Part shown: positions 49,301 to 53,017 of the stretch, piece after piece
How the letters are laid out: each line of letters opens with the position of its first letter
How positions within the stretch are numbered: position 1 is the first letter of the stretch
DNA from: Wyeomyia smithii
Taxonomy: Eukaryota; Arthropoda; Insecta; Diptera; Culicidae
DNA: 64,000 nucleotides
Assembly: GCF_029784165.1 (NCBI RefSeq)
Contig: NC_073696.1
Span: 108,306,665 to 108,370,664, forward strand
Reading direction: 5' to 3'
Notes under the pieces: generated by a model
What the model was told of the DNA's origin: nothing
The model's input: the letters and a program-made list of their open reading frames with translations, nothing else
The model's database searches: none
Translations under genes and position numbers: made by a program

Positions 49301-51393
49301 AGCCTATCATCGCTCCATCAAAGCTTCCAGCGACTTCAGTCACGTCCGTCCGTTCCCTTTGGAGCCCTAAAATTTCACGTCAAAACATAACCGCAGCTAC
49401 GAGCCAACATCCCATCCCAATGCCCATCAAAATTTAGCTAATCCAAATTTAATATTGAGGATACCAGCTTCGATTAGATCATCGTTGGTGGGCTCGGTTA
49501 TTCCCACCCTCAATCGTATTCCCTGGTACAAAAATGTGTTCAACTAATGTGCGTATTTGCAGATGCGATTGTACCTCGGGTTACACCGGACCGCTTTGCC
49601 AGCACAATTTAAACGAGTGCGAATCATCGCCGTGCGTTCACGGTATCTGTGTGGACCAAGAGGACGGATTTCGATGCTTCTGTCAGCCAGGTAAGTTTAA
49701 GTGGTATTCACTGGGATGTACGATGATGGATTGCGATATCGCTGAATTACCGAGCTACGGTGCAATAGCTTTTGGCAAATGAGGCCTATCCGGATTGGTT
49801 TGGTCGAGAGCGGCTTACAGTTTTGTAGTGAATTGTATTGCAACCGCGCTTCATTCGATAATGGTAATGCTGAAACGATTCGAATTGATGCCGATTGATA
49901 TTGATTATGTCTATCGGACTTATAGAGCGAAATCGAGAAAAAGATTATGATCGAGCATAAATTTGACCTAATCATGGTGGTTTATAGATTGAGCTCTGCA
50001 TAACTATTGAGGATATGAACTTACCTTTATGCATTCATTGCTATAGTCAAAAAGTTAAAGAAACAATCCTGTTTTTAACGGAACTTTTGACATTTTGTAG
50101 AGACACAATCGATGAAATATCATTCAAGTACATCCATTCAAATACCATAGAAGGAACTGAAACCGTTCAAAATAGTGACGCAGCAAATGTTCAAAATAAA
50201 CTACAATAAGAACCTAAAATAAATGCAAATTTTAGGAGCTGTAAGTTGGTAACATAAAAAAAACACATTTCTAGTTTAAAATAATCATTAACGCTATTAG
50301 CAAAATATCAACTAAACAGTCGCTGCGTGTTGTTAATAACACTAATATGCGAGTTTTCGACCGAAACGATTCGGTAATTGACGCTGACCTAATTTTTTCC
50401 TCAGAAATTCATGAAAAATGTATCAAACGTGATTTTGATATCGACATCGCGGAAGTTTCCCCCTCTAATGCAAAATTACATACAAATTGCAACATAAGAG
50501 TGCATCAAAATTTGCAACGATGTAGTCCTGCATCGTTCCATAATCAACCATGCCGAATTTCATTACCGATCATCACAGTTAATGTTGTTACCAACGAAAA
50601 TTTCTACCCTCAGAAATACCGCATGTTGCGCTACTGAACAGCAAACATATTAACCTAATAGACGGGCACCGCTGGACCATACAAATTCATCAAGCATTTC
50701 GTGCATTAATGAACTTCATCTATCGGGCTTGTGGGGGCTGTATTTACGTATCTATAGGGATGTAACAGCACGCTTGGTTACTCGGTGCTGGAATTTTCAC
50801 CGTTGGGTCGAAGGACGCTGTTTTGATCCTATGCGAGGAAATACTACCTGCTACCCATCAAAATGCAAAAACTGGACCATTTACCTTCAATTGAAGGTTT
50901 TCGAATATCTGTATGAATGTTCAGCATGGCTATTGTTCCGAAGGGTACCGTCCCTACTCGGGTGAAAATGCTACGTATACGTGGTCGTGACTTCGGTCGC
51001 TTTACTTCAAACAGTTGTGTTTGCATGAAGCACAACTACAGCAAATTGAAAAAGTCCCGAAAGAATTGTTGCAGATGTCCCGTTTTTATTGGCATGGAAA
51101 AAAACTCCAAGTTACTGCTAATGTTTTTCTGCGAAAACAAATAAATCATAAAACCTTGTTATACAAAAATCATAACTGAGCTCAAAAATACAATACCCTA
51201 AAACAGCGACAAAAACCAGTGTGCAAACTCATTATTGTCTCTAATTGCAGGCTTCTCCGGCGAGTTGTGCAACTTTGAATACAACGAGTGTGAGTCGAAT
51301 CCCTGCATCAACGGTGGTCAGTGCATCGATAATATTGGCGGATTTTCGTGCAAATGCACTCGAGGTTACACGGGAAAGCGCTGTCACATAAAG
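7196..51393 (+). CDS. EGF-repeat surface/secreted protein, seven exons (partial)
   Basis: Seven exons (7196-7344, 8503-8669, 18159-18277, 19282-19435, 49174-49270, 49563-49690, 51251-51393) join with matching phases (0/2, 2/1, 1/0, 0/1, 1/2, 2/1, 1/0) to give 319 codons with no stop. Residues 1-105 are a non-EGF region with a few cysteines (EDCSAGSSC, GHEHCDITEG, DLTEGINLL). A short Q-rich link (SEQWGQQCVRLKVTVKSDN) follows, then five EGF-like repeats of the six-cysteine type; two carry the N-E-C-E-S start common in calcium-binding repeats. No signal peptide or membrane segment is in the window, so both ends lie elsewhere. The layout recalls insect DNER-like/weary proteins in Notch-type signalling or adhesion; that name is a family-level guess. 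Confidence 0.85.
7345..8502. other. Intron 1, no gene seen
   Basis: 1,158 bp between matching splice sites (GTAAAA to AAATCAG). No repeat or ORF that I can support; the longer open frame from 8327 is the exon plus chance read-through of both splice sites. Confidence 0.6.
8503..8669 (+). CDS. EGF-protein gene, exon 2 (ectodomain)
   Basis: Acceptor TTGAAATCAG, donor AATTG|GTGAG. It encodes AVYQVTRLGHEHCDITEG and DLTEGINLLI. It enters in phase 2 and leaves in phase 1, matching its neighbours. Codon use is GC-rich at third positions compared with the AT-rich introns. Confidence 0.9.
8670..10423. other. Intron 2, first part, no gene seen
   Basis: AT-rich sequence with no supported ORF. The frame that runs on from exon 2 to 9025 has no similarity I recognise and crosses a good donor site. 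Confidence 0.5.
10658..10671. repeat. Target duplication, left copy (14 bp)
   Basis: CTACAACTCGATTA here and again at 11981-11994, directly after the poly(A) tail of the LINE at 10672-11980. Confidence 0.8.
10700..10833. mobile_element. 134-bp Penelope-like terminal-repeat fragment
   Basis: About 100 bp from CTGTACGTCACAGTCG to ATTTCTTTGATT is nearly identical to the right arm of the Penelope-like element at 16635-17669. It is flanked by AATCCTG on both sides (10693-10699 and 10834-10840). Removing it with one copy restores the LINE reading frame through HKLDNPASVYVAEL. Confidence 0.75.
10834..11598 (+). pseudogene. LINE ORF2 RNase H and C-terminal domain
   Basis: Open from 10834 to the stop at 11596-11598 (about 254 codons). 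The RNase H residues are visible: E in YVAELAAIQ, D in FIFTDSLSS, then WVPSHCSIPGNEKADSLAK with His and the last Asp. A CACGEGYHDIEHVVWSC block (Cys-x-Cys...His...Cys) follows at about residue 190. The frame is undamaged here, so the insertion is fairly young, but the EN and RT domains are absent because of 5' truncation. It is a remnant rather than a host RNase H. Confidence 0.85.
12841..13989. other. Intron 2, no gene seen
   Basis: Mixed sequence. 12841-13330 is purine-rich and may be an older repeat remnant I cannot name. A near-palindromic GACGTAGTCCTACGTC lies at 13844-13859. Confidence 0.4.
13990..14870 (+). pseudogene. Decayed RTE-type LINE fragment 1
   Basis: Plus-strand frames show NLITSEREIADSLKSFFDKH (RT linker), then AIFKMGDRLQGSNFF, FNTAYKAIFQILFHRISPLT and SFPDKLTRP, in the order expected for an RTE ORF2. 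Many stops and frameshifts. Confidence 0.6.
15040..16110 (+). pseudogene. Decayed RTE-type LINE fragment 2
   Basis: Starts with EEQYQAGFMGARATTNQIF (RT), then YGFPDKLTRLFES. At about 15580 comes VVDEFVYLGS. From 15811 an open frame holds TTCGRVQIEEGSWRRRLNQE and NGRLRWVGLVVRMSDDSPEQ, the usual C-terminal block. The palm core is missing. It overlaps in content with the fragment at 13990-14870, so two copies or a rearranged copy are present. Confidence 0.65.
16111..16621. other. Intron 2, no gene seen
   Basis: AT-rich, no ORF or repeat recognised. It ends at the left target copy of the Penelope-like element. Confidence 0.5.
16622..16634. repeat. Target duplication of Penelope-like element
   Basis: ACTAAAATTTTAA here and at 17670-17682 brackets the element at 16635-17669. 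Confidence 0.7.
16635..17669 (+). mobile_element. Truncated Penelope-like element with inverted terminal arms
   Basis: About 278 bp at 16678-16955 is repeated inverted at 17400-17669, with few differences; the left arm has an extra 15-bp piece near 16790. A 43-bp tail (16635-16677) lies outside the left arm, and a 13-bp duplication flanks the whole. Inverted 'pseudo-LTRs' and a short tail are known features of Penelope-like elements. Only the endonuclease end of the ORF lies between the arms; the reverse transcriptase is missing. Confidence 0.8.
16953..17500 (+). pseudogene. Penelope-like GIY-YIG endonuclease domain
   Basis: Open from 16953 (126 codons) with the linker PLRSKFRKFGMD followed by the nuclease: GIYKIACSHCGMVYIGQT (residues about 47-64), which carries GIY, YIG and a Cys-x2-Cys insert typical of Penelope, then Arg in the helix (LGIRFKEHF) and Glu in KVAEHIFNEKH. 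The stop at 17331 is due to a one-base frameshift near 17325. The next frame continues WKLDVAESLEIYKQHSCTLL and runs through HPSWLLNLLPKNPRHGT inside the right arm to a stop near 17492. The protein's C-terminus is therefore coded within the terminal repeat. Confidence 0.85.
17683..18158. other. End of intron 2, no gene seen
   Basis: AT-rich at first, then a C-rich acceptor tract ending CCCCTGCAG at 18158. Confidence 0.5.
18159..18277 (+). CDS. EGF-protein gene, exon 3
   Basis: Acceptor CCCCTGCAG, donor CAATG|GTAAGT. It encodes VSEQWGQQCVRLKVTVKSDN and the first half of EGF repeat 1 (CGENADCSGKGVCYSNNSM). Phase 1 in, phase 0 out. Confidence 0.9.
18278..19281. other. Intron 3, no gene seen
   Basis: Contains an imprecise CA-rich tract near 18335-18380 and otherwise unique-looking sequence. 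The acceptor is an unusual A-rich run (AAAAAACAG) before 19282; the T-rich tract lies just upstream (GGGTTTTTTTC). Confidence 0.5.
19282..19435 (+). CDS. EGF-protein gene, exon 4
   Basis: It encodes the rest of EGF 1 (EGYECQCCGGFAGSHCEE, with an unusual Cys-Cys pair) and most of EGF 2 (CTPSPCTNNGICVDL ... YQCLCPY). Donor TACG|GTGAGT. Phase 0 in, phase 1 out. Confidence 0.9.
19436..19755. other. Start of intron 4, 5' of nested gene
   Basis: AT-rich 320 bp between the host donor and the ATG of the nested gene. It would have to hold that gene's promoter and leader. A short upstream ATG at 19748 opens a frame of six codons; no TATA box stands out. Confidence 0.4.
19756..19878 (+). CDS. Nested gene exon 1
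   Basis: 41 codons from ATG to TTKE, donor GAA|GTAAGT, phase 0. Confidence 0.75.
19756..21124 (+). CDS. Nested four-exon gene, coiled-coil protein of unknown function
   Basis: Exons 19756-19878, 19937-20641, 20697-20893 and 20953-21124 join into 398 codons plus TGA. The introns are 58, 55 and 59 bp, each with GT...AG ends and the short size usual in Diptera. Start context is CAACATGCC. The N-terminus is basic (PRKLILSRIDSGIPKPRAH) and Ser/Arg-rich to about residue 80. A predicted coiled coil runs from about 181 to 253 (LLTETSSYEKSIIEEQRSR, IQQLEDSTTNFQHEIELRDQ) and a second from about 300 to 340 after a CTEC pair. The C-terminus is basic. It lies in intron 4 of the EGF gene, same strand. No family recognised; a cytoskeletal or centrosomal role would be guesswork. 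Confidence 0.8.
19937..20641 (+). CDS. Nested gene exon 2
   Basis: 235 codons from NKSNNVVRAK to PLEPRF, acceptor CTCTAG, donor TTT|GTATGC, phase 0. Contains the main coiled coil. Confidence 0.8.
20697..20893 (+). CDS. Nested gene exon 3
   Basis: Acceptor TTATTGCAG, begins YNKNVDPMETR, second coiled coil RLEYNLEKYRLARTRLKNM. Donor AA|GTATGT in phase 2. Confidence 0.8.
20953..21124 (+). CDS. Nested gene exon 4 and stop
   Basis: Acceptor ATTTTTCAG. It completes a Lys codon, then KNFQEQQLSTVEKLDDELAD, ending SVKQYKI and TGA. The 172 bp fit the required phase. An AATAAA at about 21364 could serve as polyadenylation signal. Confidence 0.75.
21125..21757. other. Intron 4, between nested gene and RTE element
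   Basis: Probably 3' UTR of the nested gene followed by intron sequence; nothing else recognised. Confidence 0.4.
21758..23900 (-). pseudogene. RTE-type LINE, minus strand
   Basis: Read from 23900 down. The endonuclease has KIVIGDFNAQVGQEEKYKPV (GDFNA motif, about 23640). Then come a linker with DNECWRVMDEENAGRAAKK, RDKDGSILTDDREVTERWKQ, and KDAIKQLKNNKSAGLGAELL. The RT fingers follow: CPIYKKGDKLDCGNYRAI and ESYQAGFVEGRSTTDQIF. The palm core with YADD is deleted between about 22170 and 21985; the C-terminal block EVVDEFVYLSSLVTSDNNCS follows. Several frameshifts. It is the longest RTE copy in the window and gives a reference for the order of the others. Confidence 0.8.
23943..24062. repeat. 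ATCCGGAT-rich minisatellite
   Basis: About 120 bp built from variants of the self-complementary word ATATCCGGATAT, at least ten near-copies in both phases. It sits at the 5' side of the minus-strand RTE. Self-complementarity means it can pair with itself in many registers. Confidence 0.7.
24180..24340 (-). pseudogene. Short RTE-type LINE remnant
   Basis: The minus strand reads TIRGVKDAIKQLN-like residues (RGVKDAIKQLN) after a DEDIPSP stretch, the same linker block as at about 22640 in the larger RTE. It is bounded by the copia LTR at 24357. Confidence 0.5.
24357..24589 (-). repeat. Probable Ty1/copia 3' LTR
   Basis: On the minus strand the sequence after the copia stop and a hairpin begins TGTTGGTGAACACTAACACC and ends ATTATTCTACACA, the usual TGTTGG...CA ends of copia LTRs. 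Length about 233 bp. The partner 5' LTR was not found, so the boundaries are inferred from the ends only. Confidence 0.5.
24645..24751. repeat. 33-bp stem hairpin
   Basis: 24645-24677 and 24719-24751 are inverted copies with a single mismatch and a 41-base loop. It lies between the copia RNase H stop and the probable LTR. Confidence 0.8.
24777..25900 (-). pseudogene. Ty1/copia polymerase remnant (RT and RNase H)
   Basis: Minus strand, from 25778: the RT palm with MLLVCVDDLLVSCE (the copia 'YVDD' box, here CVDD). From 25210: an RNase H with SRRQTCVSLSSMEAAYVSLS (conserved 'S.AE/ME' region) and ELIWLRRLLNELG and EDNQSCLAS. From 24983: ERTNKRSEHIDTKKHFVK and ADALTKPLS, ending at a stop at 24777. 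Frames change between these blocks and the sequence between RT and RNase H is short, so there are frameshifts and a deletion. Integrase and gag were not found with confidence above 25900. Confidence 0.8.
25901..27255. other. Probable older retroelement sequence, not resolved
   Basis: GC-richer than the surrounding intron and therefore likely repeat-derived, perhaps the decayed upstream part of the copia element. I could not read convincing gag, protease or integrase motifs. Confidence 0.35.
27256..27480 (-). pseudogene. Short LINE RT fragment
   Basis: The minus strand reads EIEKLKNN, then GKDGLPNELFKHGREALFRA and LPDKLVARA with PIYEKG, the linker and first RT block of an RTE/CR1-like ORF2. 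About 75 codons with one frameshift and one stop. Confidence 0.6.
27686..28345 (+). mobile_element. Interspersed repeat family copy A, interrupted
   Basis: Shares long blocks with 52605-52935 and 63505-63830: CATTCATCTCAGCCCATA, CCAATCTACTAATCCATG, CTCGAAAACTCATTTATTTC and TGCTCTATACGGCTACAAC. A separate element (27859-28235) has inserted in the middle. No coding capacity; superfamily unknown. Confidence 0.65.
27859..28235. mobile_element. Small TIR element, Harbinger-like
   Basis: Terminal inverted repeats: GGGCCGTTCAATAATTACGT on the left and the complement of ACGTAATTACTGAACGGCCC on the right. The flank is TGA on the left and TTA on the right, consistent with a TTA duplication carrying one substitution. 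Comparison with repeat copies at 52780 and 63690 shows the uninterrupted target. About 377 bp, no transposase. Confidence 0.7.
28346..29495. other. Intron 4, no gene seen
   Basis: AT-rich with scattered short frames. No repeat or exon supported. Confidence 0.4.
29496..29930 (+). mobile_element. Interspersed repeat family copy D, interrupted
   Basis: Matches the end of the window (63835-64000): AATCACTAAACAAAATCACT, CTTTAAAATGTTCACC and TATGTATTTTCATCTGTTTTC (20-base blocks with few changes). It represents the part of the family downstream of that seen in copies A and B. A 245-bp TIR element sits inside. Confidence 0.6.
29601..29845. mobile_element. 245-bp MITE with TA duplication
   Basis: Left end TAGGGTAATCGCTGC, right end the complement of GGAGCGCTTACCCTA, with TA on both outer sides. 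The TIR similarity extends about 50 bp (ATTCATCTCA block). A TA target site suggests Tc1/mariner-type mobilisation. Confidence 0.7.
30236..30445 (+). mobile_element. tRNA-derived SINE
   Basis: A GGTTTGAGTCT B-box at 30286-30296 sits behind an A-box-like region (TGCTGGCCTGACTGAAAAGC). A non-tRNA body follows, ending in a short CTTTGCTTAGCTTTG 3' repeat. The order and spacing fit a tRNA-related mosquito SINE. It is not a functional tRNA because the cloverleaf arms do not close. Confidence 0.65.
30446..32894. other. Intron 4, no gene seen
   Basis: No exon, ORF or repeat that I can support. A near-palindrome GACGTAATTCTACGTC occurs at 32576-32591. Confidence 0.4.
32895..33205 (-). pseudogene. 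Histone H2A processed pseudogene
   Basis: From 33205 down: a DKEDKVKEKTKSRS stretch (H2A N-tail with Gly-to-Asp/Glu changes), a stop-filled part matching the LQFPVGRIHR region, then GAEVPVDLATVMEYLVAEMF, ELAARDNNKTR and VTIGQSNVLPNIQAVLRPKK, ending TVNKA. These match the canonical H2A core and tail. About 12-13 residues of the NDEELNKLL segment are deleted, and there are stops and missense changes. No intron is expected in H2A genes, so whether it arose by retroposition or from a gene-cluster copy is not decided. Confidence 0.85.
33206..33479. other. Spacer between H2A pseudogene and RTE element
   Basis: 274 bp, nothing recognised. Confidence 0.3.
33480..35874 (-). pseudogene. RTE-type LINE, 3' part (minus strand)
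   Basis: Read from 35874 down: the end of the endonuclease, an RT linker region with stops, CPIYKKGHKIDCRNYRGITL (about 34640), then the palm end from 34240: MLLGFADDIDIIGVNRRVVE. This keeps the catalytic FADD box. Next come EREAARIGLTINTAKTKNMV, VDEFVYLGTLVTCDNGVSRE, NRAFYGFRSQLRSR and LPVALYGHESWTW, and a C-terminal RRR-HK-RVDERP block ending near 33545. Fewer disruptions than the other RTE copies, but still frame-shifted. Continues at 40313 after the jockey insertion. Confidence 0.8.
35875..35887. repeat. Target duplication of jockey LINE (left)
   Basis: AACCTGGGCCCTT, repeated exactly at 40300-40312. Confidence 0.9.
36129..38789 (-). CDS. Jockey LINE ORF2: endonuclease and reverse transcriptase
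   Basis: 886 codons, start at 38789, overlapping the end of ORF1 by 23 bp. The N-terminal APE-type endonuclease shows NWNARS, ITETFL (Glu), GDFNAKHRSWN, LVLTDQ and SDHLPITFS (final Asp-His), about residues 10-225. The reverse transcriptase shows KAPGDDGI, YRPISLLSSISKLFERII, EQFGFRHGHSTTHQL, LLDIEKAFDSVWHKGL (motif A), GVPQGSVLGPVLYN (motif B) and LFCDDTSIS, where the usual YADD box reads FCDD with both Asp present. A C-terminal RRIQNKILKMI-like stretch (LQRIQNKILKMILKRP) ends the protein. It nicks target DNA and copies the element RNA into it. Intact and with normal length for the clade. Confidence 0.92.
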   Translation of the reverse strand: MILNQTIKILNWNARSLKANENELFNFLTVNNVHIAIITETFLKPNIKLKYDPNYVVHRYDRIQGSGGGVAIVIHRRIKHRALPHLETKVIETLGIEVQTELGILFIAAAYLPFQCTRELKNYFKGDLQKLTRNRSKFFIIGDFNAKHRSWNNSQSNSNGKILFNDCSSGYYSILSPNSPTCFSSVRNPSTIDLVLTDQSHVCSDLITHADFDSDHLPITFSLSHESVLNPMSSVFNYNKANWERYKTHIERNFNNELDLQNEVNIDSALDALKCAIVDARNYSVPKAQVKFDSPIIDENLQLLIRLKNVRRRQYQRSRDPVFKTIYKDLQKEIKHRFTLLRNQNFETKVEKLKPYSKPFWKLSKILKKPSKPIPVLKDGERFLVSNEQKAQRLAQQFESVHNSNLNFVSPIENEVTRQFDLISSQNFLPAEIIETNLNEIKSIIKNFKNMKAPGDDGIFNILIKHLPESIMEFLVKIFNCCFKIAYFPKLWKNAKITPILKPDKNPAEVSSYRPISLLSSISKLFERIILNRMMSHINENSIFADEQFGFRHGHSTTHQLLRVTNMIRANKSEGYSTGAALLDIEKAFDSVWHKGLIAKLQTFNFPIFLIKILKNYLTDRTLQVVYQNSKSDRFPVRAGVPQGSVLGPVLYNIFTSDLPDLPPGCTKSLFCDDTSISVKGKSLRVICSRLQKSLDIFSSYLQKWKISPNASKTQMIIFPHKPRASFLKPNNNHVVKMNGVILGWSDKVKYLGLIYDKKLIFKEHIESIQAKCIKYTRCLYPLINRNSKLCLKNKLLIYKQIFRPAMLYAVPIWSSCCSTRKKTLQRIQNKILKMILKRPPWFGTLELHRLTGVEPLEAMSNKIINNFRQKSLQSSIATISSLYSQ
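38767..40098 (-). CDS. Jockey LINE ORF1: zinc-knuckle RNA-binding protein
   Basis: 443 codons from MAGRKKKPRIAAGRKREASL; an in-frame ATG 14 codons upstream (40140) is less likely because it reads into a hydrophobic leader. The N-terminus is very basic. A gag-like region (about residues 90-235) is followed by three knuckles at about 238-290: CRTCQRYGHGSKFC and CLNCGDSSHKKDAC (Cx2Cx4Hx4C), then CANCNGNHMSNFYQC with a longer last spacing. The remainder is Ser/Pro/Asn-rich. It should bind element RNA and form the ribonucleoprotein with ORF2. The reading frame is intact. Confidence 0.9.
   Translation of the reverse strand: MAGRKKKPRIAAGRKREASLSDTSSVCSDNPFDILPEQEAGEMEVINNGTIQNIKSLKKEKVPPIVVTISSEFNIFKKELSTFVSDVKVTYQIGRRGECRLLADSIKGRDRLVQYLTDKMYEFFTYDTKNAKPFKVVLKGLTNDQTVDEIKLTLTELLGIAPTQVILMKQKSRGENSQRTGISLVNYLIHFNRNEVNNLKFFEKAHALYNVRVKWEIYRKYGGSEKHITQCRTCQRYGHGSKFCNMDQKCLNCGDSSHKKDACPVKESKNFRCANCNGNHMSNFYQCPVRLAIVKARQGKQNSISQLKPTSKQNSPSVPVAHSLPTPLHTRLTYAQVTGSSNIIPPSVGSSKMTVNMGKQNRLENNCTPITPANIAAENIFSNVNCLGPITAGKLSFLQQAMFDLMNAMLQAKSMFEAIQIGTNFTIKIVSNLKFSNDFKSNN
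40300..40312. repeat. Target duplication of jockey LINE (right)
   Basis: Exact copy of 35875-35887. Confidence 0.9.
40313..40680 (-). pseudogene. RTE-type LINE, 5' part (minus strand)
   Basis: Continues 33480-35874. The minus strand carries a decayed endonuclease stretch whose DNA (GCGCGTAGAATTCTTCTCGT at about 40354) matches the endonuclease region at about 23692 of the other RTE copy. Joining across one copy of the 13-bp duplication keeps the order of motifs. Confidence 0.65.
40681..40972. other. Repeat-derived leader-like sequence
   Basis: Contains TTGCTGGGCAGGATACTACG, similar to blocks at 4445 and 24150 that also sit beside RTE copies. It may be RTE 5' untranslated sequence; otherwise nothing recognised. 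Confidence 0.4.
41975..42806. mobile_element. hAT-like non-autonomous TIR element inside foldback
   Basis: Imperfect terminal inverted repeats: AAAGATGACTAGAGCAAGAT on the left, and AAAGATAACCTGAACAAGAT as the complement of the right end. An 8-bp flank AGTAACTT / GGCAACTT (6 of 8 equal) fits an aged hAT duplication. The host palindrome resumes on both sides when compared with copy 1 near 3470. No transposase. Confidence 0.55.
43416..46460. mobile_element. 3-kb composite repeat of three tandem modules
   Basis: Inserted in the right arm of the foldback (compare copy 1 near 4070). It contains (i) three units of 142 bp at about 43690-44160 with AAATGAAACACA and CCAAATTTGGCA; (ii) about six units of 118-127 bp at 44260-45060 with CATTTTGAATTC and CGACTTCCGGTTTCTG; (iii) three units at 45740-46260 with GAAATCGGTCCAGCCATCTC and TGAGTGAG, and an AC tract. 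GCCTTTCTC near the left end and GAGAAAGGC at the right end may be short inverted termini. Noncoding. Confidence 0.6.
46281..46344. repeat. (AC)n microsatellite
   Basis: About 32 dinucleotides with one AT interruption near 46327. Part of the composite repeat that contains it. Confidence 0.95.
46639..49173. other. End of intron 4, no gene seen
   Basis: AT-rich with ATT/TTA simple runs near 47350 and 48050. The acceptor GCTTTTCACAG at 49163-49173 closes the 29.7-kb intron. Confidence 0.5.
49174..49270 (+). CDS. EGF-protein gene, exon 5
   Basis: It completes EGF 2 (GYTGKNCQFE) and gives the first half of EGF 3 (CNPSQCLNGGTCVGNSTHF). Phase 1 in, phase 2 out, donor TTTCAG|GTAAGA. Confidence 0.9.
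49271..49562. other. Intron 5
   Basis: 292 bp, GTAAGA to ATTTGCAG, nothing else. Confidence 0.7.
49563..49690 (+). CDS. EGF-protein gene, exon 6
   Basis: Rest of EGF 3 (CDCTSGYTGPLCQHN) and most of EGF 4 (LNECESSPCVHGICVDQEDG, then FRCFCQP). Donor CCAG|GTAAGT. The repeat begins with the N-E-C-E-S pattern seen in calcium-binding EGF domains. Confidence 0.92.
49691..51250. other. Intron 6 with an unexplained open region
   Basis: 1,560 bp. Overlapping open frames at 50347-50637 and 50917-51144 are unusually Cys-rich near the end (SNSCVCMKHNYS, KNCCRCP). They are not in one frame and no family was recognised. Confidence 0.4.
51251..51393 (+). CDS. EGF-protein gene, exon 7
   Basis: End of EGF 4 (GFSGELCNFE) and a whole EGF 5 (YNECESNPCINGGQCIDNIG, then GFSCKCTRGYTGKRC). 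Acceptor CTAATTGCAG, donor AAAG|GTAGGT at phase 0. It is the last exon found, and the open donor shows the gene continues. Confidence 0.93.
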
Positions 51394-52604
51394 GTAGGTG
51401 GCTGATGGCCGATGTGGCTTACATTCGTGACCCGGCGTTGCCATTGGGATGGCTTGTCATTTTCGTAATTATTTATCGATTGCGCAGTCATTCATCCAGA
51501 TATCGGAAGTAATTACATATTAATGTGGGTTTCGTTATCTTGTTTGGGATTCGTTGTAGGAATTGAATAAATAAATTTTACCGCTTCTATACTCATAAAA
51601 ATGATAACAGGAAATTTGCAATCGTTTTCATTTATTAGGTTTCGATAAGTTCAACACCTTATTTCACCTTATTTAATTCATAGAAGTGTATATCTTAAGA
51701 TTACAAATGCACAGTACATAGCATATATTTAAAATATAAAACTAGTATGAAATATATTACCGGAGATTTTTAATGAATGAAAATTGATTTTCGAAATTAT
51801 ATTAAAAATAATCGAGGCGGACGGTTATTGAGTATAAAAGAGGAGCGCAAAACATAATTATTGTTAAAATGTCTAATGTGTTTCGCGAAAAGCTAAATTG
51901 TTTGTTTTGTCCTTCGCCATTTCAAATACGAAAATAAAAACTAAATCACAGATTGTTGATTTTTTGATTTTTTGTAGAATGCTCGTACCTGAGATTTGAT
52001 ACCTTCCATCGAATTCTGTACTGTCCAATTCTTCTTAAACTCTGCCTTGTTATGTGACACTGTACATTTCGTCTGGAGTATATCCGAACATCATTATCGA
52101 AAACCTATTGCAGAACACATTTAGCGTAATGAAGCGACACCAAATCTGTCCAGATTTGACGAGAAACGTATTGCTTTTTATACGGTGAAAGCAATCTCTT
52201 CTTCAAGCAGTCATTCGAATAAATTTTTTAGAATTTATTGTCTCTTTTGTGGAGAAAAAAGCAGCTCGTAAACCCCAAGTACAAATGGCTTTCCAGACTA
52301 GCCCATTTTGACTTAATTTTCCATCACCACAGTCATCTCCTCTGTTAGTACACTCTCCTCAACCATTTTATTTCAAAACTGTATTCTTAAGTCAATTTGG
52401 TTGAATTGCACTTTCTTTGTCCACATGAGCAAAACATTCTTATTTGTTCCAAACTTGCACATTTTAAATACGGACTTAACGAACTGACTTGTGTTTATAC
52501 TTTTGTCATGCAAACTAGACACTCTTCGAAAACACGGTAAAAAATGCATCTTTTTGTTGTAACATTATGGTGTAGGACTACGTATTTGTTTTCTATTTAG
52601 AGGA
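51394..52604. other. Intron 7, first part, no gene seen
   Basis: AT-rich; nothing supported. Confidence 0.5.
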
Positions 52605-52935
52605 ACTGCTCCATTATTCATCTCAGCCCATACATTCATCTCATACAATATGAAAACAATTGAATTGAATTGAATTGAAAACAAAAAAACGCATATTTTC
52701 TTCTTAAACCAATCTGCTAATCCATGGAATGGATTCTTAATAGTTCACTTTAGATTCCTCATGCAGTAAAATCCTCGAAAACTCACTTAAAAGCACTAAA
52801 TTTGATATTATAGTGCATCTGCACTCGAAAACTCATTCAATTCAATCACCTACCTCAGAAACCAAAATCCGCGCATTGTTCTATACGGCTACAACAGGAC
52901 TCGTTCAGCAGCCAACCAAAGTTTTTTTCATCACT
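52605..52935 (+). mobile_element. Interspersed repeat family copy B
   Basis: Shares with copies A and C: CATTATTCATCTCAGCCCAT, AATCTGCTAATCCATGGAAT and CGCGCATTGTTCTATACGGC. A short AATTG run (GAATTGAATTGAATTG) is specific to this copy. Confidence 0.65.
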
Positions 52936-53017
52936 AGTGGATATGGAAGGGTTGTGAAAAATGGTTTGTTCTACAAAAATCAGGATAAATCTAGTTAATT
53001 ACACTGAATATACAATG

